Assembly: GCA_027924585.1 (NCBI GenBank)
Contig: BSBM01002079.1
Span: forward strand, 1-64,000
Source of the DNA: Larix kaempferi
Lineage: Eukaryota; Streptophyta; Pinopsida; Pinales; Pinaceae
Direction: 5' to 3'
DNA: 64,000 nt
This document shows positions 13,048 through 23,559 of the stretch, in pieces. Position numbers and translations under genes: made by a program. The notes under the pieces are model-generated. The model was given only the letters and a program-made list of their open reading frames with translations. It was not told the DNA's origin and searched no databases. Each line of letters starts with the position of its first letter. Within the stretch, counting starts at the first letter, position 1.

Positions 13048-13953
13048 ATAGTCAGGGAATGTTTATAGAAAGAAAACGCTTATTCACTACTAGGAGTGGA
13101 AATAAAATAGAGCAGTAGAAGAGATAGAGTCATAGAGAGCTAGCTTAGAACGAGTCTAAGAGGAGTATATTGGAACTACTAACTACAATTATTAGTGAAA
13201 TATATCACCAACTATGCTTCGCTTTGCTACGCTTCAACCTACTACTGGTTTGAGATGAAAGGGTGCTTGATTGGTATATATTCATTTCTTTGTGTTTACC
13301 AATATATGTTTCCTACTGACTTGGGCAGATAATTTAATTTTCAACGCAGCAGTTTTTGTCTCCTATAAAAGTTGGGCCTTCCATTCCACGTTCATTTTTC
13401 CATTCCCTGTACTTGTTTTCACTGCAACTAAACGATGCACATACTTGATCATATTTACTAATATTAAATTGTAGTGGTGCACTTAACAGAGTAGCTTATA
13501 TTTTGTAACTCTTGTCTGTATGTACCATATATGTTTATGGTAGAACTCTTAAGCATATTATTTCCTAAAAGATTTTAAAGAGCTTGATAGCCTCCTTTTC
13601 CAGATCATTAAATCACTACATGGCTTTTTGACATTTGGAAGAGTTGGATGATGATGACCTTGTAATCCTCACATTAGTGAATTTCTCTATAAAGGTGTTG
13701 AGATAGGATGCTGCGCTATATTATAAAAACTTAGTGGCATTATAACTTTTTTCTGGAAATATTTATTTTTCAATTAATTTTTTTTTAACAAAACTGTTGC
13801 AAAACAAATAAAATGTCATTGCACCTTTCATTTTCCATTGCACCTTTCATTCCATACCTCTAAGCCAATTACCATGGCCATTGCTCAACCATGAAGAAGC
13901 GCCATTTCTATGTCAAGAACACAAGTGTACGTCCTGTGCATCCAAATGCCTAT

Positions 13954-13958
13954 CCATG
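13954..13958. other. Target-site duplication of copy B, left (CCATG)
   Basis: CCATG directly before the LTR start TGTAGTG at 13959. The same five bases follow the other LTR at 23555-23559. Five bases is the expected size for Ty3/Gypsy integration. Confidence 0.88.
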
Positions 13959-15699
13959 TGTAGTGTCCCCTCTATCATACCAGCGTGATAGAGAGGATCA
14001 CCGTGCTCAGTCCGGGCAATTAGCCCCAAAACGTTTTTACTAAAATCATTGATGCAAAGAACTGTATCTATGCATACTATGGAAAAACGACGGTAATCGA
14101 ATCAATGCTGTTGATCTCTAACACACATTCAAGATTCTGTGACAGCCATGAAATAAAGATCTATGCAGAATTATACAAGATCATATGGAAATGCCTAAAC
14201 TTTTAAAAACACAGCAGAAGCAAATTCGTTTAATACATCCACATACATTCATAACATTCATCAAATGATAATTGCCAATTTACACAAGAGAATACTTATC
14301 TCAATAAGGCAGTCCCAAGCAACTGGCTATGCAACTGCAACGTTCCACCAAACCATAGGCCAGTGTGCTCCTCAATCTCTCAGCACCACTGCCACCCCCG
14401 AGCTGGGCATGATCTCTACAAGGAACCAGGGAACAGCAGACTCACACATAGCCAAGCATACACCAAAATGAGCCAAGCCAATCTACAATTGGGTTTATCA
14501 GGCTACTAGGAGATGGAAAGGAAGAGTTGCTAAGCTAGTGAGCTCCAGCACAGAGCCAGGGATAACCTTGCAAGATCTATCTAGCTTGGTACCCACAATA
14601 CCTACACACCCAGCACAAGGAAGTATTCTTTTCACTGCTGTGCAGTCCCTCAAGCCATACCTTCCCTATCTAGTGCTCTCAGGGTATGCATAGAAGAGTA
14701 ACCAAAGCCCTCTTGATCTTTTTGAGAGGTTGTCTCCCCCACTAGGTTTATCAAGCCACTTCTATCCATTACCACTCCAACACTTCAGCTCACAGGCTCA
14801 AACCAAGAGCAAGGATGCACATAACAGCAGAACCCCACTTGCTAGGCATGAGGAAAACGTTTTCCACAGTGGAATGCATGAGATGGGGTTTCAACTAACC
14901 CAGAAAAACGTGGGAACCCACAAAAACGAAAATGGGGAGTTGGTGAACAACCCAGGAAGCCAAATCCGTTTTTAGAAAACGTCCTTGGACATTCAGGGGC
15001 AAAAATGACCTCCCTACAGTCCTCAAAACGTGGCCCTCCCTCTCCCAACTGTTATATACTGCAAAAACGACTCCCAGGCATGGAAAAATGCAGTATTTAG
15101 ATGAAAAACGTAAAATGGAAAGACTCAGCTAACTCCAACTGCGTGAAATGAATGAAGACTGCCCATTCCCCATGGCTTTGGGCACCATTTCGTGGGTGGT
15201 TTCTTTCCCCACAAGAAAAAAACACGATTTTCCAAGTTGATGGCTTGCCCATGCACGAAAATGGCTTGCCCATACTCTTTCACTCCCAAGGCATTAACTG
15301 CCTTAACCAATTTCTTGGAAAAATTAAATGATTGGGTACATGAGACAAAATGGGTAGTTGGTGGTTTTATGGGTTTCCCCATTGACACATGGATTAATAC
15401 CATTGGCTCAAGGTTTGAATAATTTCCCTCCCTTTTCCTTGTAGAGTCATGCCCCATCTCTTTTGTTGCATTGCATAGCCGATTGTGGGTTTTTCCATTT
15501 AAAATTCGTATTTACATGGTGTCTTATTTACATTGTGCCCATCTCGCACAAGAACCATGGGCATCTATTTTTAATTGCCGATTCATGAAACGCTAAATCA
15601 ATGGTGGGGCCTTGGCCTTGAGCTCCTCACCATGATTAAATTACAATATTTACATCATTTACGGTTTAATACAAAGGGGGTCAAAATGGGGACATTACA
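13959..15699 (-). repeat. 3' LTR of copy B, 1741 nt
   Basis: Bounded by TGTAGTGTCCCC on the left and GACATTACA on the right (minus-strand TGTAATG...CACTACA). Same length as its partner at 21814-23554. Differences seen by eye include CACCAAACC/CACCCAACC, ATACCTAC/ATAACTAC, AATCCGTT/AATCCATT and ACAAGAAA/ACAAGCAA. Confidence 0.95.
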
Positions 15700-15712
15700 T
15701 TCCCCTCCCCTT
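15700..15712 (-). other. Polypurine tract of copy B
   Basis: Minus-strand AAGGGGAGGGGAA directly abutting the 3' LTR. Confidence 0.87.
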
Positions 15713-15727
15713 ACATTAGCACTGTCC

Positions 15728-17806
15728 TCAGTGCTCATCAAAATTGAACAAAAATGGATATGCCACCCTCATGGCATCCTCCAGCTCCCATGTAGCCTCA
15801 TCGGGACCGTAGTGCTTCCATTGCACCTTTACCTGTCCGATGGCTCGGTTCCGGAGCAATGTTACCTTCTTGTCTAGGATGCACAATGGATCGGTTTGGA
15901 ATTCTCCCTCGGGTTCCACCTGGATCACATCCCAATTAATCACATGGTTAGGATCATGTACATATTTCTTAAGCAAAGAGACGTGAAAAACATTATGAGC
16001 TTTAGTGCTAGCAGGCAATGCAAGTCTATATGCAACTGGTCCTATTCTTTCAAGCACTTCAAATGGCCCACAATATCTAGGTGATAGCTTGGCACAACTC
16101 CCAAGCTTCAAGGAACTCTTCCTTGATTTCACTCTAAGATATACATGATCCCCAACATTGAATTCCCTATGCACTCTATGTTTATCTGCATAGCTTTTCT
16201 GTCTATCCTGGGCTGCTTTTAAATTTTGCCGGATCTTTGCAACCTCTTGTTCCATTTCCTTAAGCAATTCTGGCCCAAGTACAATTCTGTTCACTGGATT
16301 GTCCCAAGTCACTGGTGTCCTACACCTTCTGCCGTACAAAGCCTCATAAGGACTCATTCCCAATGATGCTTGTTGCCCGTTGTTATATGCAAATTCTACC
16401 AAGTGTAGATAATCCTCCCACTTGGATGGTTTGTCCATTACATACATGCGGAGCATGTCTTCAAGCACTCGATTTACTCTTTCAGTTTGCCCGTCTGTTT
16501 GAGGATGGTATGCAGTACTAAAGCTTAGCTGTGTACCCAAATCTGCAAAGAGACCTTTCCAAAAATTGGAAGTGAACTTGGTATCCCTGTCAGAAATTAT
16601 TGCCTTAGGCAACCCATGTAATCTGAAAATTTCCTTCATGAAAATATTTGCAATGGCATCGGATTTATGTGTGGACTTAACCGGTATAAAATGTGCTGCT
16701 TTTGTTAACTTGTCCACCACAACCATGATGGAATCATGCTGTCTCTTAGTCATTGGCAATCCTGTAATAAAATCCATGGAGATTACTTCCCATTTCCATT
16801 CTGGAATCAGCACTGGAAGCAATAAACCTGTTGGATGTTGGTGTTCACTCTTCACCTGTTGACATTCCATGCACTTAGAAATGTATTCAGCAACATCCTT
16901 TTTCATGCCTGGCCAGAAATAATATTTCCTTGCTGTAGCAATTGTTTTCTGATATCCTGGGTGACCAGAGTATGGAGCTTTATGGATTTCATCCATAACA
17001 ATCCTCCTCAAATCTGCCGCATTTGGAACATAGACTCTATTCTTATACGTAAGAAGTCCTCCTTCTTCCAAATGATAGCCTTCATACTTCTTGCCAAGGT
17101 CATGCTGCTGCAATTTATCCTTTATCTGCTCATACGCTTCATCCTCAACCATATGGTTAACAATTTGTTGCTTCAAGTCTGGCTGGCAAGTACTAAGCGC
17201 TGCCACATACATTTCATGTACCTTCCTGCTGAGTGCATCAGCCACCTTGTTTTCTTTCCCTTTTATGTGCTTGATTTCGAAATCAAATTCACACAAAAAT
17301 TCCAACCATCTAGCTTGCCTAGCATTTAACATTGGCTGATCAAACAAGTACTTCAGACCACAATGGTCTGTCCTTAACTCGAATTTTCTTCCCATTAAGT
17401 AATGCCTCCACATCTTCAAAGCATGTACTATGGCTGCAAGTTCTATATCATGAGTAGCATAGTTCTTCTCATGCTCCTTCAACTTTCTTGACTCATAGCA
17501 TATCACGTGGTTATCTTGCATAAGAACTCCTCCAAGTCCTTGATTGCATGCATCGGTACACACCACAAAATCTTTTTCCGGGTCTGCAATCTTCAGAATA
17601 GGGGCACTTGTAAGAAGATTCTTCAACTGTTGAAAACTTTCCTCACATCTTGGTGACCATTCAAACTTTATCCCCTTCTTTTGCAAAGAAGTGATCGGGT
17701 TAGCAACTTTGGAAAATCCTTCGATAAACCTCCTGTAGTAACCAGCAAGGCCCATAAAAGATCTCACATCAGTCACATTCCTTGGAGTTGGTCAATTCAT
17801 AATGGC
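15728..17806 (-). pseudogene. Copy B pol, downstream part: RNase H, integrase, chromodomain
   Basis: Continues in the same frame as the upstream gag-RT part after TAA (17807-17809). A second stop, TGA, follows at about 17792-17794, and from there the frame is open to the natural stop at 15728. Counting from GTG at 17776 (682 residues), RNase H spans about 65-185 with VCTDACNQG, HDIELAAIVHAL and LRTDHCGLKYL. The integrase zinc finger (HPGYQ..KCMECQQ) is near 285-330. The integrase core follows with MDFITGLP, ISDRDTKFTS and GQTERVNR. A GPF/Y module (YCGPFEVLERIG) precedes a chromodomain-like tail with VKVQWKHYGPDEATWE. The tail fits the Tekay/Del type used by chromoviruses to target chromatin. 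No ATG restarts it convincingly, so without readthrough these enzymes would not be made. Confidence 0.93.
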
Positions 17807-20431
17807 TTAAATCTTCTCAGGGTCTACAGATATTCCTTCGTCGGAGATGATGTGACCCAAATAATGAATTCTATCTTTATAGAAATCACATTTGCTCAAC
17901 TTGGCATACAGCTTATGCTCCCTTAGTAATTGCATTGTCATTCTCAAATGTTCTTCATGCTCTTCTTCATTCTTGGAATAGATGAGAATATCATCTAGAA
18001 ATACAAGAACAAACTTGTCCAAATATTTGCTAAAAACATTATTCATGAGACACATGAATGTAGCTGGTGCATTTGTGAGACCGAATGGTACCACTACAAA
18101 CTCATAGTGTCCATACCTCGTTCTAAAGGCTGTCTTATGAATATCTTCTTCTCTGATTCTTACCTGATGGTAACCAGACCTCAAGTCAATCTTTGAAAAT
18201 ACCTTTGCTCCTCTCATTTGATCAAAAAGGTCATCAATTCGGGGCAATGGGTATTTATTCTTCACTGTGACTTTGTTCAACTGCCTGTAGTCAATACATA
18301 ACCTGAGTGTTCCATCTTTCTTTTTCACAAATAGAACAGGCGCTCCCCACGGGGATACACTTGGCCTAATATATTTCTTTTCCAGCAACTCTTGCAATTG
18401 CATCTTCAATTCTAGCAATTCCGATGTACTCATCCTGTAGGGTGTCTTGGACACTGGTGCCGCTCCTGGCACAAGCTCAATTGTAAAGTCAATGTCTCTC
18501 TTTGGAGGGAGTCCTGGAATCTCATCAGGAAAAACATCCCTAAATTCTTGCAATACAGGATAGTCCTCCAATCTAAGAGTTTCACTCTCTGCTGCCTCTA
18601 AAACGTGAGCTGCATACAGTTGACATCCCTTCCTACAGAACTTCTTTAGTTGCATGGATGAAACCTGTCTAACAGAAGTCACCTTTGGAATGCCTTTTAC
18701 AACCCTCGGGTTTCCTTCCTCGTCCATGCATTCAAATGTCTTATTGTAGCAGTCAAGTTTAACCCTGTGTGCTTCTAACCAATCCATTCCAATGAGAATA
18801 TCATAGGAACCAAGTGGCAAAATATTCAGATCTGCATAAGTGAATAGCCCATCCATCTCTAATGGACATTTCTCTACTATTTCACTAACTTTTCTCTTGG
18901 TTCCAGTGGCTAGTTGAACTAACCAAGATTTACTATGCTTTAATTTCTTGAAAGCACACATCTCAACAATTCTAGGAGTGACATAACTGTGAGTAGATCC
19001 AGGGTCAATCAAAATAGAAACAGATTGCTTAGCAATCTTACCTTCAACCTCAACCACAGTTGACTGATGATCTGCTTGGCGGTCTTCTACTGCTGCATAG
19101 ATTCTAGGGATTGTCCTCGCCACTTGACCCACAGTTCCAGCTCCTTGGATGTTGTGAACTTGATTTGCATTCCCATTCCTATGTGGACAGTTCCTAAGCA
19201 TGTGGTCTCCTCCACAACCCCAACATTGAAGTGGTTCTCTTGGCTCCTTTGGATCTCTTGGCTTGTCTCCCATCATCCTAGTTGGCTTAGTCACAACCTG
19301 TGATGGTTGCCTTTGCTGATTCCAGAATTGAGGAGGCTTGAACCCCTTCTTCCTTTGATCAAACTTCTCATTTTTCTTATCCTTCCATGCCTTATGGAAT
19401 TCTGGTTTGCTTCTATTTTGATCAAAGCAATACTTGGCCTTTCTTATGGCCTCCTCTAGGGTTCGAGGTTCATCGAACTCAATTCTGTCTTTATATGACT
19501 GTGGTAGTCCACTTAGGAAACGCTGAATTTTGACCTTATCATCTCGAATATACTTGACATACCTCAGCAGCTCCAAGAACTTGTTTGCATATTCTTCCAT
19601 GGTCAATTGTCCCAATCTCAGCTCATGGAACTCTTTGATCTTATCATCATAGTACCTATCCAAGAGGTACTTCTGCTTGAAGTATTTCTTGAACTGCTTC
19701 CACGCGATCTTCCTTTCGTTGATCTTCTTCACTTGCCTGGTGTGTTCCCACCATATAGATGCTCTTCCATTCAAGTTGAAGATGGCTACCCTTGCCTTCA
19801 TATTTCCCGAGTAGTCTTGGACTTGGAAGTATTTTCTCATCCCAAGAAGCCAAGCTTCAGCTTCTTGACCAGATTTTACCTCTCCGTCAAATGTAGGAGG
19901 TTTTGCCTTCTTAAATTCCCCATGTGAACTGTTCTTGTAGTGCTTCTTCCTCTTGCTCCTGTGAGATGAAGAGCTTGAACCCTCAATGGATTCTTCAGAG
20001 TCAGATGATTCATTAGAAGAGATTTCTGGACTATATGTGTTGTCTGTAGAAATTCTTCTTGGGCTACTGGCCCTCTTACGGGAATTTCTTCTAGAGCTAC
20101 TTCCACCCTTTTCTGGATTTGATATCTGATGCCCAGAGTTTATTTGTCTTTGGATGTCTGTTAAACTCTGCAGCATGGCTGCATTCAGCTGATTTTGTTC
20201 TTCCTGAGCTTTAATCATTCGTTCATTATCTTCCCTACAGCTTTGCAACTCCACCCTTAGGCTTCTCATGGTGGCTGCAACATCTGGAGGGGTCTCTTGA
20301 TTTCTTCTCCCATTAGATTCTGTTTCAGCATTCTCAACCTGTATGTTCTCCCCCATGGCATCTGTCTCAGGCTCATAGGGATCCTGTGCATCATTCATGA
20401 TGTTCATTTTCTTGGCCCAACCAAGATCCAA
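17807..20431 (-). CDS. Copy B gag-protease-reverse transcriptase (874 residues), ends at premature TAA
   Basis: Starts [10 protein letters not shown] at 20431, the same start as copy A. A predicted coiled coil covers about residues 55-95, followed by a serine/arginine-rich stretch (110-165). The Gag domain (about 180-340) includes [13 protein letters not shown] basic linker follows, then the CCHC knuckle [13 protein letters not shown] at 403-415 and the protease motif ILIDPGST (catalytic Asp 476; the usual Thr/Ser before Gly is Pro). RT starts with [15 protein letters not shown] near 692. The catalytic Asp is in [13 protein letters not shown] and [10 protein letters not shown] (813-814). It stops at VDPEKI, in the RT-RNase H connection, where related elements run on. 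Gag, protease and the RT core could still be translated; the missing connection makes a working RT doubtful. Confidence 0.92.
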   Translation of the reverse strand: MDLGWAKKMNIMNDAQDPYEPETDAMGENIQVENAETESNGRRNQETPPDVAATMRSLRVELQSCREDNERMIKAQEEQNQLNAAMLQSLTDIQRQINSGHQISNPEKGGSSSRRNSRKRASSPRRISTDNTYSPEISSNESSDSEESIEGSSSSSHRSKRKKHYKNSSHGEFKKAKPPTFDGEVKSGQEAEAWLLGMRKYFQVQDYSGNMKARVAIFNLNGRASIWWEHTRQVKKINERKIAWKQFKKYFKQKYLLDRYYDDKIKEFHELRLGQLTMEEYANKFLELLRYVKYIRDDKVKIQRFLSGLPQSYKDRIEFDEPRTLEEAIRKAKYCFDQNRSKPEFHKAWKDKKNEKFDQRKKGFKPPQFWNQQRQPSQVVTKPTRMMGDKPRDPKEPREPLQCWGCGGDHMLRNCPHRNGNANQVHNIQGAGTVGQVARTIPRIYAAVEDRQADHQSTVVEVEGKIAKQSVSILIDPGSTHSYVTPRIVEMCAFKKLKHSKSWLVQLATGTKRKVSEIVEKCPLEMDGLFTYADLNILPLGSYDILIGMDWLEAHRVKLDCYNKTFECMDEEGNPRVVKGIPKVTSVRQVSSMQLKKFCRKGCQLYAAHVLEAAESETLRLEDYPVLQEFRDVFPDEIPGLPPKRDIDFTIELVPGAAPVSKTPYRMSTSELLELKMQLQELLEKKYIRPSVSPWGAPVLFVKKKDGTLRLCIDYRQLNKVTVKNKYPLPRIDDLFDQMRGAKVFSKIDLRSGYHQVRIREEDIHKTAFRTRYGHYEFVVVPFGLTNAPATFMCLMNNVFSKYLDKFVLVFLDDILIYSKNEEEHEEHLRMTMQLLREHKLYAKLSKCDFYKDRIHYLGHIISDEGISVDPEKI

Positions 20432-20620
20432 AATTTTCCAACTGTATTAACTACAGTGTTACCCTGTTGTAACCGTGGCTCTCTGAAATGTGTTCATCAG
20501 CACAATTGTTAGCTGCATTACATTCTTAGAATTCACAATTACTTCATGCATGTGGGAAAAATGCCATACTAACAATTCATCAATTCACAACAACGAACTA
20601 TGAGGGGAAAAAGAAAAAGG

Positions 20621-20712
20621 GGGTCAAGGGGGCTTGCCCCCTTGTGGCTCGCCACAGCAGGGCGGGTCGAGGGCAGCGCCCTCGTTTTTTTTTTTTTTTT
20701 TTTTTTTTTTTT
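20621..20712. repeat. Three hairpins plus T28 run, copy B leader
   Basis: Same arrangement as 5961-6048 in copy A: AAGGGGGC/GCCCCCTT, GTGGC/GCCAC and CGAGGGC/GCCCTCG stems, then T28 at 20685-20712. The stems are identical in both copies and only the T-run length differs. Confidence 0.9.
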
Positions 20713-21670
20713 ACGAATCACGCCTCATCGGGCGATTCGCTGAATCCTGCCGCAACGGGCAGTTCGCGAAATCTGGCCGCGACGGGCGATTCACAGATTA
20801 CTCCCGCAACCGCGGGGAGGTTCGTGGTATGCTCCCGCAACTACGGGACGGTTGGCTATAGGCTTCCGCAATGGGCAGGGCGATAAGTTGAAAGTTTCCG
20901 CAACTAGCGGTTCATTGCATGTTCCCGCGACTGCGGAGAGGTTGGCTGAATGCTGCCGCAACTGCGGGGCGGTTCGGCGACGGCTTCCGCAATTGCGGAG
21001 CAGTTCGCCGAACGCTTCCGCAATTGCGGAGCAGTTCGCCGAACGCTTCCGCAATGGCGGGGCGATTTTCCGAGCGGAGCCATTCGGCGAAGGATTCCGC
21101 AGTTGCGGAGCCATTCGGCGAAGGCTTCCGCAGTATCGGAGCCGTTCGCGGAATGCTTCCGCCGGAATGCTTCCCCGATTTCGGGTGATTTTTTTGGAAT
21201 GATTCGGCGAAGTCTTCCACAGTTGCGGAACGATTCGCCGAAGTCTTCCGCAGTTGCGGAACGATTCGACGAAGTCTTCCGCAGTTGCGGAACGATTCGG
21301 CGAAGTCTTCCGCAGTTGCGGAACGATTCACCGAAGTCTTCCGCAACTTCGGAACGACTCGCCGAACTCTTCCGCGTTGCGGAACGATTCACGGAATCCT
21401 TCCGAAATTTCGGAAGAGAATTCCTTCCGCAATTTCGGAAGAGATTTCCCTCCGAAAATTTATTTTCACGCCGACACTTAGAAAATTTTTTTCACTTAAA
21501 CAAAATTTTTCTCCGCTGTTTCGGAGCCATTGGCTGAATTCTTCCGCAATTTCGGGAAGGTTCGCGGAATCCTTCCGCAATTTCCGGAAGGTTCGCCGAA
21601 CTCTTCCGCAATTGCGGGAAGGTTCGCGAAACCTTTCTGAAATTTCGGAACGACTTCCCGAAACGGCTTA
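20713..21670. repeat. CpG-rich palindromic repeat array in the leader of copy B
   Basis: Counterpart of 6049-7030. The regular block has four 31-bp units at 21201-21324, against five in copy A. Copy B also has a short local duplication (CTTCCGCCGGAATGCTTCC) near 21160 where copy A has a single copy. The array changes length by whole units between otherwise near-identical elements. Confidence 0.9.
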
Positions 21671-21798
21671 AAACACAATTTTTTTCAAAAACAGACTTAA
21701 ACTAAATTTTTTTTCCCCAAACTCTTAAGAAAAACTTAACTTCTTCTCTTCTCTTTTACTATCAGTTTTGGCCCATATCGGCCCAGTGCTGCAACGCA

Positions 21799-21810
21799 GC
21801 TCTGATACCA
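21799..21810 (-). other. Primer binding site of copy B (initiator tRNA-Met type)
   Basis: Minus-strand TGGTATCAGAGC, three bases inside the 5' LTR. Confidence 0.88.
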
Positions 21811-21813
21811 TAA

Positions 21814-23554
21814 TGTAGTGTCCCCTCTATCATACCAGCGTGATAGAGAGGATCACCGTGCTCAGTCCGGGCAATTAGCCCCAAAACGTTTTTACTAAAA
21901 TCATTGATGCAAAGAACTGTATCTATGCATACTATGGAAAAACGACGGTAATCGAATCAATGCTGTTGATCTCTAACACACATTCAAGATTCTGTGACAG
22001 CCATGAAATAAAGATCTATGCAGAATTATACAAGATCATATGGAAATGCCTAAACTTTTAAAAACACAGCAGAAGCAAATTCGTTTAATACATCCACATA
22101 CATTCATAACATTCATCAAATGATAATTGCCAATTTACACAAGAGAATACTTATCTCAATAAGGCAGTCCCAAGCAACTGGCTATGCAACTGCAACGTTC
22201 CACCCAACCATAGGCCAGTGTGCTCCTCAATCTCTCAGCACCACTGCCACCCCCGAGCTGGGCATGATCTCTACAAGGAACCAGGGAACAGCAGACTCAC
22301 ACATAGCCAAGCATACACCAAAATGAGCCAAGCCAATCTACAATTGGGTTTATCAGGCTACTAGGAGATGGAAAGGAAGAGTTGCTAAGCTAGTGAGCTC
22401 CAGCACAGAGCCAGGGATAACCTTGCAAGATCTATCTAGCTTGGTACCCACAATAACTACACACCCAGCACAAGGAAGTATTCTTTTCACTGCTGTGCAG
22501 TCCCTCAAGCCATACCTTCCCTATCTAGTGCTCTCAGGGTATGCATAGAAGAGTAACCAAAGCCCTCTTGATCTTTTTGAGAGGTTGTCTCCCCCACTAG
22601 GTTTATCAAGCCACTTCTATCCATTACCACTCCAACACTTCAGCTCACAGGCTCAAACCAAGAGCAAGGATGCACATAACAGCAGAACCCCACTTGCTAG
22701 GCATGAGGAAAACGTTTTCCACAGTGGAATGCATGAGATGGGGTTTCAACTAACCCAGAAAAACGTGGGAACCCACAAAAACGAAAATGGGGAGTTGGTG
22801 AACAACCCAGGAAGCCAAATCCATTTTTAGAAAACGTCCTTGGACATTCAGGGGCAAAAATGACCTCCCTACAGTCCTCAAAACGTGGCCCTCCCTCTCC
22901 CAACTGTTATATACTGCAAAAACGACTCCCAGGCATGGAAAAATGCAGTATTTAGATGAAAAACGTAAAATGGAAAGACTCAGCTAACTCCAACTGCGTG
23001 AAATGAATGAAGACTGCCCATTCCCCATGGCTTTGGGCACCATTTCGTGGGTGGTTTCTTTCCCCACAAGCAAAAAACACGATTTTCCAAGTTGATGGCT
23101 TGCCCATGCACGAAAATGGCTTGCCCATACTCTTTCACTCCCAAGGCATTAACTGCCTTAACCAATTTCTTGGAAAAATTAAATGATTGGGTACATGAGA
23201 CAAAATGGGTAGTTGGTGGTTTTATGGGTTTCCCCATTGACACATGGATTAATACCATTGGCTCAAGGTTTGAATAATTTCCCTCCCTTTTCCTTGTAGA
23301 GTCATGCCCCATCTCTTTTGTTGCATTGCATAGCCGATTGTGGGTTTTTCCATTTAAAATTCGTATTTACATGGTGTCTTATTTACATTGTGCCCATCTC
23401 GCACAAGAACCATGGGCATCTATTTTTAATTGCCGATTCATGAAACGCTAAATCAATGGTGGGGCCTTGGCCTTGAGCTCCTCACCATGATTAAATTACA
23501 ATATTTACATCATTTACGGTTTAATACAAAGGGGGTCAAAATGGGGACATTACG
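21814..23554 (-). repeat. 5' LTR of copy B, 1741 nt
   Basis: Starts TGTAGTGTCCCC and ends GACATTACG; the last base should be A by comparison with the other LTRs. With this terminal base counted, the flanking duplication CCATG is perfect. Confidence 0.95.
22907..22913 (-). promoter_or_regulatory. Candidate TATA box in the 5' LTR of copy B
   Basis: Minus-strand TATATAA in GCAGTATATAACAGTTGGG. It is conserved at 15052-15058 and at about 382-388. It is the only good TATA match I found in the LTR, so transcription of the element may start roughly 30 bp downstream (near 22880). The start site is inferred. Confidence 0.4.
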
Positions 23555-23559
23555 CCATG
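23555..23559. other. Target-site duplication of copy B, right (CCATG)
   Basis: Matches 13954-13958 exactly. Confidence 0.88.

Larger units (their letters stand above)
8054..13953. other. AT-rich unassigned DNA between copies A and B
   Basis: No open frame above about 105 codons and no protein motif recognised. It has many A/T homopolymers and two clear tandem duplications (listed separately). The last 130 bases, 13823-13958, hold an open cysteine-rich frame that copy B interrupts (see findings). Otherwise I see nothing that supports a gene. Confidence 0.6.
13959..23554 (-). mobile_element. Ty3/Gypsy chromovirus (Tekay/Del-like), copy B, complete
   Basis: 9.6-kb complete element on the minus strand. 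It has a 3' LTR 13959-15699, PPT 15700-15712, gag-pol 15728-20431, a leader with hairpins and CpG-rich array 20620-21798, PBS 21799-21810, and a 5' LTR 21814-23554. A CCATG duplication flanks it. The LTRs are both 1741 nt and by eye differ at about five positions, including the terminal base (..TTACA against ..TTACG), so insertion is recent. The polyprotein frame is uninterrupted except for two stops between RT and RNase H, which copy A shares. The element therefore moved while already carrying those stops. Confidence 0.95.

Noticed and set aside
1-23554. Copies A and B as one segmental tandem duplication
   Set aside because: Copy B has its own perfect CCATG target duplication, and the DNA between the copies is not duplicated.
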